Below, one piece after another: positions 10,643 through 19,566 of a stretch of 33,599 nt of DNA (its first letter is position 1; each line of letters starts with the position of its first letter). Source of the stretch: Chara braunii (Eukaryota > Streptophyta > Charophyceae > Charales > Characeae); assembly GCA_003427395.1 (NCBI GenBank), contig BFEA01000412.1:144882-178480 (forward strand), written 5' to 3'. Made by a program: the position numbers and the translations under genes. The notes beneath the pieces were generated by a model. That model was not told the origin of the DNA. It ran no database searches and worked only from the letters and a program-made list of their open reading frames with translations.

Positions 10643-10685
10643 CCTCCAGTCAAAGCGGGGTCTTCCATACCCCTGACTTCCCTGA

Positions 10686-10850
10686 TCCCCCTGGCCTTGA
10701 TACCCCTTGCCTTGATAGCCTTGGCCTTGGTACCCCTAGCCTTGACTCCCTAGGCCTTGGTACCCCTGGCCTTGACTCCCTTGGCCTTGACTCCCTTGGC
10801 CTTGGTACCCCTGGCCTTGGCTCCCTGGGCCTTGATACCCCTGGCCTTGG
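10686..10850 (-). repeat. 18-bp tandem repeats coding Gly-Tyr-Gln-Gly
   Basis: On the plus strand the units alternate CCTTGGTACCCCTGG and CCTTGACTCCCTTGG. On the minus strand they encode GYQGQG/SQGQG in gag. The units keep a multiple of three, so length changes here would not break the frame. The tract is of low sequence complexity. Confidence 0.85.
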
Positions 10851-11533
10851 CCATTCCATTGCCTTCCTCTTCCGCCGCCATTCCTGCCCCACCCCTTCCC
10901 TCCACCCCTCCCTCCGCTGCCTTGATTGCCCTGCCCCTGGTTCCCACCCCCTACAACACTGCCCTGTGAACTGGGATCAGGTGACGGTGGCGGGGCTACA
11001 GGTTGGGCCTGGGCCGGGGGGTAGATGGGTGGTGGCATACTCGTTTGCGGTCCGGCTACTGGCGGCGTACTTCCCCATGACACAATTGCGTTGATCACTG
11101 GCCAGGGCCACTGTCCATAGAAGGGCACCCCACCTTGCGAGGGGCCCGTACTAGATGATGCAGCTGCCACATTTAAAGGGGCTGCTGCCTGGGTTTGAGG
11201 TGCCTGCGCTTTTCCTGATCCTTGTCCGCCCTGCGCCAAATTACGCACTTTGCGCTGAACCTTCGTCAGGTGCTGCGGCACCGGCTCTTCCTCTTTCCAG
11301 AGCTCCTCCTGGTAAGCCTCCTCTATCACTGGCTCTTTTCCTTTTACTTTGACAGCCGTCACCACCCTTCTTTGCACCACTGGCTCTGTCGCATACCCTA
11401 GCTGTGCCAATACGTCTGTAACAATCCTTGTTACTCCCGGGGTCCCAGAAGCGGTCGCACCCCTTTCCTTTCTCTTCTGTCTTTGCAGGCGTACCTGACG
11501 CTGTTCCACCTGGTCCAAGCACCCAACTTCCAC
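10736..11533 (-). pseudogene. gag: Gag middle part, Gly/Gln-rich linker
   Basis: It is in the same register as the capsid segment, separated by one TGA at 11552-11554, and as the zinc-knuckle segment, separated by a TAG at 10736-10738. It begins in a basic helical region (LQRQKRKERGATA) and runs through a Pro/Ala-rich region into a Gly/Gln-rich tail built of GYQGQG and SQGQG repeats. The TAG sits in a run of CAG/CAA-rich codons (SQG-stop-GYQG) and is most simply a mutated CAG. The TGA follows STKLT and precedes ATIDRG, where a tryptophan is likely. Together the three segments make one Gag of about 712 codons. Confidence 0.75.
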
Positions 11534-11551
11534 ACCTCTGTCAATGGTGGC

Positions 11552-12082
11552 TCAGGTGAGCTTAGTGCTACCTCCTCCATGTCTTGTCAACTCGACAGCC
11601 TCTGATGTTGTGAGTAGCCCAAGGAAGATGGCGCACTGTGCTTCCTCCGAAATCCCATGGACCTTCCGCGCCCTCTTCTTAAATTCTTGAACAAAGGCCC
11701 CTATAGTCGTAAAATCCTCTTTGTTCATCGCCTCAAGGTCCGTGGTAGTCAACAACCCATCTCCCAGGCGGTATTTCCTCTGCATCCCCTCCTTGAACCT
11801 CTCCCAGCTACCTTGAGCCGCATCTATGACTTTCCTCACCTCCTGATGGTAGCTGTGGAGGACATACTGAAGGATGCGTTGGAACTTTACAACATCCGGC
11901 CGCCCGACCAAAGCTTGTTCCACCCGCTCTAGCCATTCTGAGACTCTCTCTCCACAGAAATGGAAAGTATCGACCTTTGGGATGTTGCTCGGGTTCCTTT
12001 CATGTCGGTCGATGGCCGCGATGAGGTCATCGAGTGTCAGGCTCTTCTTGGGAACAACTGATGCACCGCCAGTCTCAGGCAT
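11552..12082 (-). pseudogene. gag: Gag N-terminal part, capsid-like domain
   Basis: The frame starts at the ATG 12082 (MPETGGASVV), 299 bp after the primer binding site, and runs 176 codons. Residues about 35-165 match the retrotransposon Gag capsid layout: FHFCGERVSEWLERVEQ, then a helix with WERFKEGMQRKYR, then FVQEFKKRARKV and AIFLGLL. This domain would assemble the cytoplasmic particle. It ends at a TGA, beyond which the same frame continues as the gag middle part, so the stop is read as a mutation rather than a natural end. The start is chosen because it is the first ATG after the leader. Confidence 0.8.
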
Positions 12083-12380
12083 CTTGACAACCTTTTCTTT
12101 TTAAGTTCCCTGGCAAAAGAAAACAAGTACATCTCCTTATTCAACATTATACCTTATCTGGTTTATTCCATTCGTCCTACCTAACCCTTAGTACTTACTT
12201 TACCCACTGTTAACACGATCGTCCCTCATACTTCCTCTACTTGGGTAGGTAAATTTTCTCACCTACATTTAGTCATTCATATATTCCTTCATTACCTTCT
12301 CGTCACTCTTTTATGTCTTTTCTTATTCACTTCTCATACCTGGATGTCGTTCCACCAGGGACAACGGTAGGCATGCTGTT
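12083..12380 (-). other. Gypsy leader between primer site and gag
   Basis: About 300 bp, AT-rich (pyrimidine-rich on the plus strand), without a credible frame. By position it is the 5' untranslated leader, where packaging signals would lie. Confidence 0.6.
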
Positions 12381-12399
12381 ATCCGCGGCAACGGCGCCA
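12381..12399 (-). other. Primer binding site complementary to tRNA-Asp
   Basis: The minus strand reads TGGCGCCGTTGCCGCGGAT. The complement of the 3' end of plant tRNA-Asp(GUC), including CCA, is TGGCGCCGTTGCCGGGGAT, so 18 of 19 bases match. It lies two bases after the LTR end CGACA. This fixes both the element's orientation and the inner edge of its 5' LTR. Confidence 0.88.
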
Positions 12400-12401
12400 C
12401 C

Positions 12402-12779
12402 TGTCGGGCGCATCGGTCCGGCACCGCACAGGGGCAGCGCGGGACCCTCCCGGCTGCGTCACGCAGGAGTTGGTTTTCATAACCCTTCGTCGCAATATAC
12501 ACGGAGCTTCCATAAGCCACTCCGGCCGGGTGCGCCAGCCATACCTCTCGCGAGCCCCTACGACAGGATAGGGCCTACGCGAGGCACGACTTACCTACAC
12601 CTTACGGGAGTTGTCACCTCCCTTCGGTGGGCGTATCCCCGCCGAGCTACCAGTCCACAATACGAAAGCTAATCAGTTGCAATCGCAGAGGTGGACCAGC
12701 CGAGGGCGTTTCTCGTTCGTTGTAGCATAGGGGGTACGCGCGGTAATACGCCTCTATCGGACCCGCACGAGAACCGACA
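12402..12779 (-). repeat. 5' LTR of the Gypsy element
   Basis: On the minus strand it starts TGTCGG at 12779 and ends CCGACA at 12402, a six-base terminal inverted repeat with TG...CA. The primer binding site follows after two bases. It is GC-rich and 378 bp long. A TATA-like GTGTATATTG lies near 12497-12507 on the minus strand and could serve the promoter. The outer border is set only by the matching TGTCGG, because no second LTR copy exists in the window to confirm it. Confidence 0.65.
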
Positions 12780-12867
12780 TCTTGGGGGGGCTGAGGTCCC
12801 AAGCGCAACTCATCGTTGGTCGACTAGGACGCATCCCACACCCATGCGCACCCCAGAGTGAACTAGA

Positions 12868-13030
12868 GCAACCAGGCCATTCACCATGGAAACAATGCCT
12901 GGTTCTCCAGAAAACAACTAAATAAACACAGCAACCAGGCCATTCACCTTGGAAACAATGCCTGATCCTTCAGAAAACAGTCAAATAAAACACAGCCCTG
13001 AGCCATTCTCCATGGAAACAATGCTCAGGC
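12868..13030. repeat. Three tandem 63-64 bp units, each a bulged hairpin
   Basis: Units begin at 12868, 12931 and 12995. Each carries CCAGG-C-CATT, a CATGGAAA-type loop, then AATG-CCTGG, so CCAGG pairs with CCTGG and CATT with AATG, with one bulged C. In unit 3 the arms are CCTGAG and CTCAGG, still complementary. The block sits just outside the Gypsy 5' LTR as drawn. Confidence 0.8.
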
Positions 13031-13040
13031 TTTGGTTGAC

Positions 13041-14860
13041 CCTTCCAAACGCATGCAAGACTATCTTCCTCCCACCTTCCCCCAATTCATCCTTAGTCTG
13101 CTTTCAATCATAACAAAACTAGAAACTTAGGCTTTTCTCACACACGTTCTTTCCAGTTAGTCTAATTAGTCCTGAAGAGAAAGCAAAAACCATAGGGACA
13201 AACGCATGCATACATGGGTAGTAGTAGGCTGTACGGATGAAGATGATTTACCTGAAGGTTCCCTGCTACCAGAACCTCGTCTAGGTTCCGGCAGAGCTCC
13301 AGCAGTCGGTGGGTGGACTTCCCACAAAGTCTTGATGCGGACCTACGGGTTGCAATCCCGCCTACCGCCTTCCTCTCGTAGCCAGTAGACTAGACTTAGA
13401 TTAAGAAGGGCAGAAGGAGAAGGATCCTACACTCTCAGATCCAGGAGTGGTGCTCTCACTCTCATAAGAGAGTCTCACAAGAGAGGGCCTTGTAATCTTG
13501 GATCGCATGAGGGTCCCGCAATGGCGACCAGTTATCAGCTCAGTTAATGAAGTTGCGGCTGCTGAAGTAACTCTCCTTATATTATACCGCCGCCTTCCTT
13601 AATGCATCTGCAGCTATGCTGTGCATAATAGCCTTACTCAAAACATGCACTTTGTGCTTGCTCCGTGTCAAAAATATAGAAGTACACAACGACCTTACGC
13701 AGCAAGGCGCAAGGGATGCAGTGAGTACAGCGACATACTGGCCTGCATAGTAATCTGTCCGGTCTTTCCTGCAACTTGCACAACCACCGGTAATGACTGC
13801 TGCAACAGCCTGTACCCCGCGATACACACTATAGTCCACAGCAGACACCGTAACAAACTATGGTCGCCCAGTAGTTCAACTACTTTTTTCGCCTGCAGCA
13901 CTACCTAGCAGCAAACGCAGTGGCATCCACCACAGTCAACCCCAACAGCAGTAGCTAGTAACAGCCCGCAACAGTTTGCTTTAGTCGGTAGCAACTCCAG
14001 CCGGGCACTCAGCAAAGGACACAACAACACTGTGCCTAGTAGACCAATAACGGTCTAACTGGCCGCAGTCCTCCCTGCCGCCATGGCAGTCCGACCTCGA
14101 TCTAGCAACCCGGGGTGTCTTCCAAGGTGCGGGCGGATGTTGAGTACACAGACCACCGCCGCATGCAGGTATGTGTTTCCGCAGTCGGCGTTCATATGGA
14201 GCTCAAAATCAGACCTGGTCCAGCAGCTTAATTCTCAGTGTCCTCCGCTCTCACCTACAATTATCTTAAAAGGGTGAGAGTACCTCGCCCCTATCACGGC
14301 AAGGTTCAACTGTACACCGCAAAACCAACAGGTAAGTATCCAACTCTGTTGCTAACCTCTTGACACTTCCGTCGAGTTGATGAGCGAGTTCGAATGAAGC
14401 TTCTGCTAGGACGTGGAGAGGTACGCTGTCTCACCCACGACTCGCATCACACCACTCTCACCGACAACATGAGCTTCGCATCGTCCATCTGGTAGGTCCC
14501 TACTCCAGTGGCTGCCACACGCTATTCAGAGGAGCATCTCACTGACCAGCAGGTAAGTCCCCACCCTCCACAGAAGCAGCCGGTTAAGAAACAAATGAAT
14601 TTTCTGCTGAATAACGGTTAGGTGCATCCGAGTCTTTCCTTTTATCTCCCTCAACCGCGCAGTCCGTATCACTTATGCCGACTAAACTACACCTCAAATC
14701 GAATGGCCCGAAACCCTCCGTTAAGCATCTTAGATTGTAAAACTCGGTCATGGAACGAACGGGATATGCCATTTCCGCCCCCCTATCATATCCCCTTTCC
14801 GACAGCTCCGCGCAACACTTTTTTTTTCACTACCTTTTGATTCACTAACTCCCCACCCAA
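13041..14860. other. Unassigned region, no supported gene
   Basis: No convincing coding frame or RNA gene was found. Visible details are an ATGGCGACCAG near 13520 that weakly resembles a primer binding site, a CTCTC/GAGAG inverted repeat near 13451-13480, and two strong plant-type 5' splice donor contexts on the plus strand, CAGGTAAGT at about 14329 and 14550. The donors could mark exons of an unrecognised host transcript or be chance. Confidence 0.4.
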
Positions 14861-14869
14861 TCTAACTGT

Positions 14870-15255
14870 ATCTTTGGATTCGCCGACCTTAAAAACACTA
14901 ATCTACTATCTTCTTTCACTCGAATCCATCGAGAATCGAGTGAAATTTTCTGCCTAACTCTTTCCTTACTAACTCCTTGTTAATCCCGACTTCATATTCG
15001 GGTTCGCCGGCTCCAAATTCTACTAACTATCATCTTCATTCGTAAAAATTGGTCAAGAATAGACCGAGTTACCACACCTTCACACCCTTTCTTTCTCCCG
15101 CTCCTTCCGCCATCTCCCCGCGCGGCCCTTTCTCTTCCTACCCCCCACCACACTCCTCCGTTCGCTGATCCGCTTTCATCATCGGGTTCGCCCTGGCCCT
15201 AAACCCCCGTCTACTACCTTCCCCCGCCCGTTTTCATCAAGGAGCGGGCGGGGTG
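14870..15255. repeat. Three diverged units with a shared TTCGCC...CTACTA...hairpin plan
   Basis: Units near 14874, 14999 and 15183 each contain (GG)TTCGCC, a C/A-rich stretch, CTACTA or CTAACTA, then CTTC. Units 1 and 3 end in an inverted repeat: CACTCGA/TCGAGTG at 14919-14944 and CCCGCCC/GGGCGGG near 15224-15252. Unit 2 keeps ATTGGTCAAGAATAG without a perfect stem. Similarity is partial and judged by eye. Confidence 0.4.
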
Positions 15256-16061
15256 TGCTCCTACTACTTCTGCCATAGCCCTCTCCTCACCGCGGCGTTC
15301 CTTCCCTCAGCGCATGTACCCGGTCCGACCCTGCGTCCACGTCCGTCCCCCCCCGTTGTCACTCCCACTTCGATTTCTACTGCACTCGCCCCGACAGCGC
15401 CCCACAGCCTTAGCGCCCGTCCTTCNCCNCTNNTGCCCCGTCGTNNCCGNCTCCACNCTATTCCGACATCCCCGTCCTCCAACGATGCATGCACCTGNNN
15501 CGAAANGCATCCAGGTTCTTTCGTCTTCCCTTTCCTTCCCGTCAGTCGATCCCCGCTGCACCTTGGTTCACCTCTGCAACCCCCGTCGCTCCTTTCCAGC
15601 GCTCGTTACTCTTTGCGCCTGATCCCACAGCGCTATTCGCCCTGCCCGCTGCTGCCTACTCTTTCTGACTGGACCCACCACCCGTTGCTTTTCTCAACCC
15701 GACCGCGCTCAATAGCGGTCCATCCGACAACCTCACCACCTACACTGCGCTTGGCCCGACTGCCCCCCACTTGTCAACGTAATGCCCGGTCGTAGCAGCC
15801 AGCGACGACCAGAGTTGTTCCGCCAGGCGATATCCCAGAAACCGGTTGACCCCACGACGGCCCAATCAGCCTTTCTCCCTATACGTCGTCCGACAAGCAG
15901 TGTGGCCTGCCGGTTTTGTCGCCATTCCTGCTATAGCCTTCCATTGTCCGGTTCCACTCTGACTGAGCCCACCACCCCCTCCCGCTCAGACAGCTGGCCG
16001 CGGCACGGCCTGCTGCAAGCCTAGCATGGGCTCTGGTGGACTAGGCCAGGTGCGGCTCTGG
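15256..16061. other. C-rich low-quality region, no supported gene
   Basis: The sequence is strongly C/T-rich on the plus strand, with scattered Ns between 15426 and 15506. Open frames here are Pro/Ser/Arg-rich products of base composition and are not called as genes. Confidence 0.5.
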
Positions 16062-16113
16062 GTAGTAGTAGCAAATATTCAAATGAGAACTTTGAAGACC
16101 GAAGTGGGGAAAA
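16062..16113 (+). rRNA. Fragment of nuclear large-subunit (25S/28S) rRNA
   Basis: The 52 nt read GTAGTAGTAGCAAATATTCA, then the universal core AAATGAGAACTTTGAAG, then ACCGAAGTGGGGAAA. This is the highly conserved eukaryotic LSU segment containing CAAATATTCAAATGAGAACT. The match stops just before the N gap (the expected GGTTCC is replaced by ATT). The sequence to the left does not clearly continue the rRNA. It is either a truncated rDNA copy in a repeat region or a misjoin at the gap. Confidence 0.8.
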
Positions 16114-16116
16114 ATT

Positions 16117-16551
16117 NNNNNNNNNNNNNNNNNNNNNNNNNNNNNNNNNNNNNNNNNNNNNNNNNNNNNNNNNNNNNNNNNNNNNNNNNNNNNNNNNNNN
16201 NNNNNNNNNNNNNNNNNNNNNNNNNNNNNNNNNNNNNNNNNNNNNNNNNNNNNNNNNNNNNNNNNNNNNNNNNNNNNNNNNNNNNNNNNNNNNNNNNNNN
16301 NNNNNNNNNNNNNNNNNNNNNNNNNNNNNNNNNNNNNNNNNNNNNNNNNNNNNNNNNNNNNNNNNNNNNNNNNNNNNNNNNNNNNNNNNNNNNNNNNNNN
16401 NNNNNNNNNNNNNNNNNNNNNNNNNNNNNNNNNNNNNNNNNNNNNNNNNNNNNNNNNNNNNNNNNNNNNNNNNNNNNNNNNNNNNNNNNNNNNNNNNNNN
16501 NNNNNNNNNNNNNNNNNNNNNNNNNNNNNNNNNNNNNNNNNNNNNNNNNNN
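16117..16551. other. Assembly gap (Ns)
   Basis: 435 unspecified bases. Features on either side may not be adjacent in the genome. Confidence 0.99.
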
Positions 16552-16566
16552 AAAAAAAAAGGGGGG
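16552..16566 (+). other. A-run plus G-run, polypurine-tract-like, second copy
   Basis: Nine A followed by nine G directly after the gap, in the same position relative to the LTR-like repeat as bases 1-27. The last G bases merge with the repeat start, and the T of the expected TGG is missing here. Confidence 0.4.
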
Positions 16567-17207
16567 GGGATAGCCCCGTCGGACCCTTGACCCCCTCGGC
16601 CTTCTCCACGCTGCTCCGCCGCATATGTTGCATCGACACCCGCCAGCCTCCATCCTTGAACCTCCGTAGTAGTAGTCCGATGCCATAACCTATAGGGCTA
16701 AGCCCAAACCTAGTGTCGGCAGGCTCGAAATTCTAGATAAAGTGGTAACGCATGGCGCTCCGAGCCAAGGACTCGCCCTGGGCCATTCTGCGGCCTGCCC
16801 CTGCACGCACGGTCGCTGAAAGCCGCCGGCCTACCAACCGTGCGGCGGCTATCCCTGCGCGCCATCGCTGTCGATGCCGTCGCCCTCGCACACGCGCTCG
16901 CCTCGGTCAGACATACCAATCAACAGAAAATATCTCAAATTCCTGCTTGATCAAAAATAAAATAAATAATAATATCACTAAGCAAAACGACCGAGGTCCG
17001 GGCCGGCTTTACGATCAACAACAGAAAAGAATCACGCGTGCCTTAAACCTGCGCGCCCACGCACTCGCTATTTTGGTCAACCACCCAGTCAACGCAATTA
17101 CAAACGCAACCGTGTTTAGCGCGGTATACTTAAATTTTAAACCAAACAATTTTCTGTTACTTGCAAAAACCAGGGCGGATACCCTTGTAAGAGTATTCGC
17201 ACCGACA
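16567..17207 (+). repeat. LTR-like repeat, copy 2
   Basis: It aligns without gaps to 28-668 (the A at 16570 corresponds to 31, and CACCGACA at 17200-17207 to 661-668). About 22 substitutions are visible, mostly transitions. Flanking sequence differs after the shared end (ACGCTACT here, GCCTACCG in copy 1), which fits two independent insertions rather than the two ends of one element. Confidence 0.65.
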
Positions 17208-18014
17208 ACGCTACTACTACAACTGCAGCGCTCCTCCAGAGTGCTGCTGCCGAATCCAGAAGACTACCTCCTGCCTCCTGAACTGCATGTGCAGTGCCTG
17301 GGAAGTCCCTATGAACTACCTGCAGCCTGCAGGGCGGGCCAGTCCTATATAGGGCTGGCCTGCTGGCCCGTCCAGGAGGCTGCTCTTGCCAATGCCAAAA
17401 CGTGCCAGACCCTGGCGTTGAGGCTCAACCAAAGGTTGTCTTGAAAACAGGCCCAAACTGGCCTGTGCTAAAACCCTGGTCTGGTGGCTAAGTTTCAGGG
17501 CAGGTTGATCTTATGAGGGCCTGAAAATGGCCCTCCATTTCAGGCTGAAAAGACTCAGGGCCTGGAGGGCCCTGTTTTAGGCTGAAACGACACACGGCCT
17601 GTAGGCCCTTGTTTTCAGGCTTTCAGGCTGAAACGACACAGGGCCTGTAGGCCCTTGTTTTCAGGCTTTCAGGATGAAAACGACACGGGCCTGAAAATGG
17701 CCCGTGCAGCCTGTTGCAGGCACAACATGTAACACTGGGTCTGTGGGTCGGGTGACCCAGGCCTAGTGCTTACCCGCTTGTCACCCACACATTCGGGTGA
17801 CCCTGGCCTAACATTGACCCACCTGTCACCCACCAGGCTTGCTCGCCTAGACCCACCCTCATCCCACTCATGCGAGCTTATCAAGACCCACACCTGATCC
17901 AATGCCTCGTGGGTGGGGTGGGTGCGGGTGGGTGTGGGTCTGGGTACCCGTTGCTCATCTTTGCCCCCCTGTGGCCTTCCACCCTTTACCGGACCTGGCC
18001 ACAGGCTAGGAAGG
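17208..18014. other. Non-coding region with short inverted and tandem repeats
   Basis: It includes the palindromic stretch around GGGCCAGTCC...GGGCTGGCCTGC (17335-17370). A CCTGAAAATGG/CCATTTCAGG stem lies at 17519-17544. GGGTGACC/GGGTCACC-type repeats lie at 17745-17850. No coding frame is supported. Confidence 0.5.
17552..17690 (+). repeat. Tandem repeat, about 46 bp, three units
   Basis: Units follow the pattern GGGCCTGTAGGCCCTTGTTT, then TCAGGCTTTCAGGCTGAAAC, then GACACA. The first unit is shorter (about 40 bp). Each carries the self-complementary GGGCCTGTAGGCCC. Confidence 0.8.
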
Positions 18015-18202
18015 GGGTTATAGTTTTAATATGGGACGCTGGACCCGTTTTCCAGCACAGTGGTGTCTTTTTAAAAGGAAAGATTGTAAAGATGTAATCA
18101 AGGGACGCTGGACCCGGTTTCCAGCAGGTGATGCTCCCCACCAATAGATGGAGCTGTTTTTTTGTGGAAAAAAAAGAAAAAAAAGGGCTTATAGTTGCTA
18201 TG
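18015..18202 (+). mobile_element. LINE 3' tail with poly(A), probable short insertion
   Basis: Two copies of the GGGACGCTGGACCCG hairpin motif (18033-18058 and 18102-18125) are followed by the second hairpin GCTCC...GGAGC (to 18154) and an A-rich tail (18167-18184). Flanks GGGTTATAGTTTTAATATG (18015-18033) and GGGCTTATAGTTGCTATG (18185-18202) look like an aged target-site duplication. No coding part remains. Confidence 0.6.
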
Positions 18203-18360
18203 CTCGCTGAAGTCTACATTTAGAACAGATCCGAAGGAGGGATGTGCCCTTGGTCTCCGGGCCCCTTAACCATACTCACAATTCATACTTGCTTTGCTTT
18301 CGCTTTATAGCTCTTGTTTCTTTTTTTTTTGTCTTTTTTTTTTATATTGTACTCTACAGG

Positions 18361-18499
18361 AATTCTGGACCCAATTTCCAGCAGGTGATGCTCCCCACCA
18401 ATAGATGGAGCCTCCCCTACGGTGCTAGTGGTGTCTGCTCTTATCAGCACCCCTAGCAGCTGATCAGGTTGTTTAAAAAAAAAAAGTAAAAAAAAAAAT
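18361..18499 (+). mobile_element. LINE 3' tail with poly(A)
   Basis: CTGGACCCAATTTCCAG and GCTCCCCACCAATAGATGG repeat the hairpin pair found at 18102. About 60 bp later comes an A-rich tail (18474-18498). The upstream border is not clear. Confidence 0.6.
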
Positions 18500-19566
18500 G
18501 GCTGTGGAGTGATTGAGTGCTGGCCCAGGGGCTAATTAGGGCCCACCTTAAGTTGTTTTTACTTTAAACCACCAGACTGAGTACTTCCTAGAGTCGTGCC
18601 CGGTTAACGGCAAGATTTTCGGAAACGTACGGGCTACTACAGGAGCGCCCAAATTTATCCGACTAGAAACGTTTCTACTCTTTTTTTTTTCCGCGGCCGA
18701 TAGCTGGGCCAAGTACTGGTGGTTTAACTTAGGGGTCCAATCTGGTGCTTGGTTTACTCAATTTGGGTAATTGGTTGCTGTTTTGAGGGGTTGGTTTTAG
18801 GTGTTATTTGCATGGTTAGGGCTTAAAGTTTTTTTTTTTTTTTTTTTTTTTATTCATAAAGCCCAGGGTGTTGTAGAGGCCAGCTACTAGGCACACGTTG
18901 ATCGCCTGAAGCGGTCAGCCATGGTTGTACTGAAAGAACGAGGCTACCTCCCATTGCATCCTTACGTCAATACTCCTAGCGTAACCCCTATCGTGACTTG
19001 GGTCTGGTCTTTGTTGGGTGTATGCGTTAATGATTGAGAGTCTAATTAGGTTTTTTTTTGGTAAAAGTCGGATACTTAGGGTGTTGTTACCTTGTTCCCT
19101 TTTTCGGAGTTTTGTTGGACTGTTTTCGATACCGTGGTTCAGGCTTTGCTTGGCCGGAGAGCCTTGCTCAGTTTGACAACCGCGGCACCCTTGTGAGAGA
19201 CGCTGTGCCCGGTTCCCAGCATATAATGAATTGTCTCTTTGTTTGGAGAAAAAAGTTGTTCAGTTTAGTTTTCTGCATTACAGATGTTTTCTTCAGAGTT
19301 TTTTTTTTACTTCTTTTTCATTACGGGGACGGTCAGCCCCTGTCATGACCGGGACGCCCAGTCATGACCGGGACCCTCCAGCCATGATCGGTCACGGCGG
19401 GCGCGGCCACCGGTCAAGGGGATTCATAGGCACGACATGGCGCCACAGCCATGGGGGAGCTTCCTCCTCATTGCCTAGAGAATCCGGGGGGAGAAAATCT
19501 AACAAAAAATGAATAAAAGGAAAACAGGAGAAGAAAAAAAAAAAAAAAAGAGGAATTTACCTAAAA
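18500..19566. other. Non-coding, T-rich runs and one isolated hairpin motif
   Basis: A roughly 21-nt T run lies near 18831-18852. GAGACGCTGTGCCCGGTTCC at 19196-19215 is a diverged copy of the LINE tail hairpin without the second hairpin. CAGTCATGACCGGGAC-type units repeat three times at 19342-19395. No gene is supported. Confidence 0.5.

Larger units (their letters stand above)
2583..12779 (-). mobile_element. Ty3/Gypsy LTR retrotransposon with extra 3' gag-like gene, decayed
   Basis: In minus-strand order this is LTR, tRNA-Asp primer site, leader, gag, protease, RT, RNase H, integrase, then a second Gag-like gene. The domain order RT-RNase H-integrase places it in Ty3/Gypsy rather than Ty1/Copia. 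The primer site matches that used by plant Tat/Athila-type elements. No second archaeal-type RNase H and no chromodomain were found. Coding frames are long and mostly in register but interrupted by four in-frame stops and one or two frameshifts, so this copy is not autonomous. The left boundary is set at the end of the last coding frame because no 3' LTR could be recognised. Confidence 0.85.

Noticed and set aside
5465-12082. Non-standard genetic code or programmed stop readthrough
   Set aside because: Both TGA and TAG occur at unrelated positions, and the internal LINE comparison shows a mutated Trp codon, so decay is simpler.
12868-13030. CRISPR-like array
   Set aside because: Only three diverged units with no unique spacers between constant repeats, in a eukaryotic transposon region.
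13519-13540. Plus-strand primer binding site TGGCGACCAG
   Set aside because: Only about eight bases match a tRNA-Arg type primer site, and no gag or pol follows on the plus strand.
14325-14560. Exons of a host gene ending at CAGGTAAGT
   Set aside because: The donor contexts are good but no coding frame, acceptor pair or domain supports a gene. Noted only in the region entry.
12402-14860. tRNA gene near AGCTCAGTTAATGAAG (about 13535)
   Set aside because: An A-box-like string is present but there is no matching GGTTCGA box or acceptor stem at the required distance.
15253-15795. Plus-strand frame of 180 codons
   Set aside because: Pro/Ser-rich product of C-rich sequence with Ns inside and no motif. 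Coding support is absent.
16021-16688. Frames of about 200 codons across the gap
   Set aside because: They consist mostly of unknown residues from Ns.
28-17207. The two LTR-like repeats as the two LTRs of the minus-strand Gypsy element
   Set aside because: The element's own LTR and tRNA-Asp primer site lie at 12381-12779, the flanks show no matching duplication, and no primer site adjoins the right copy.
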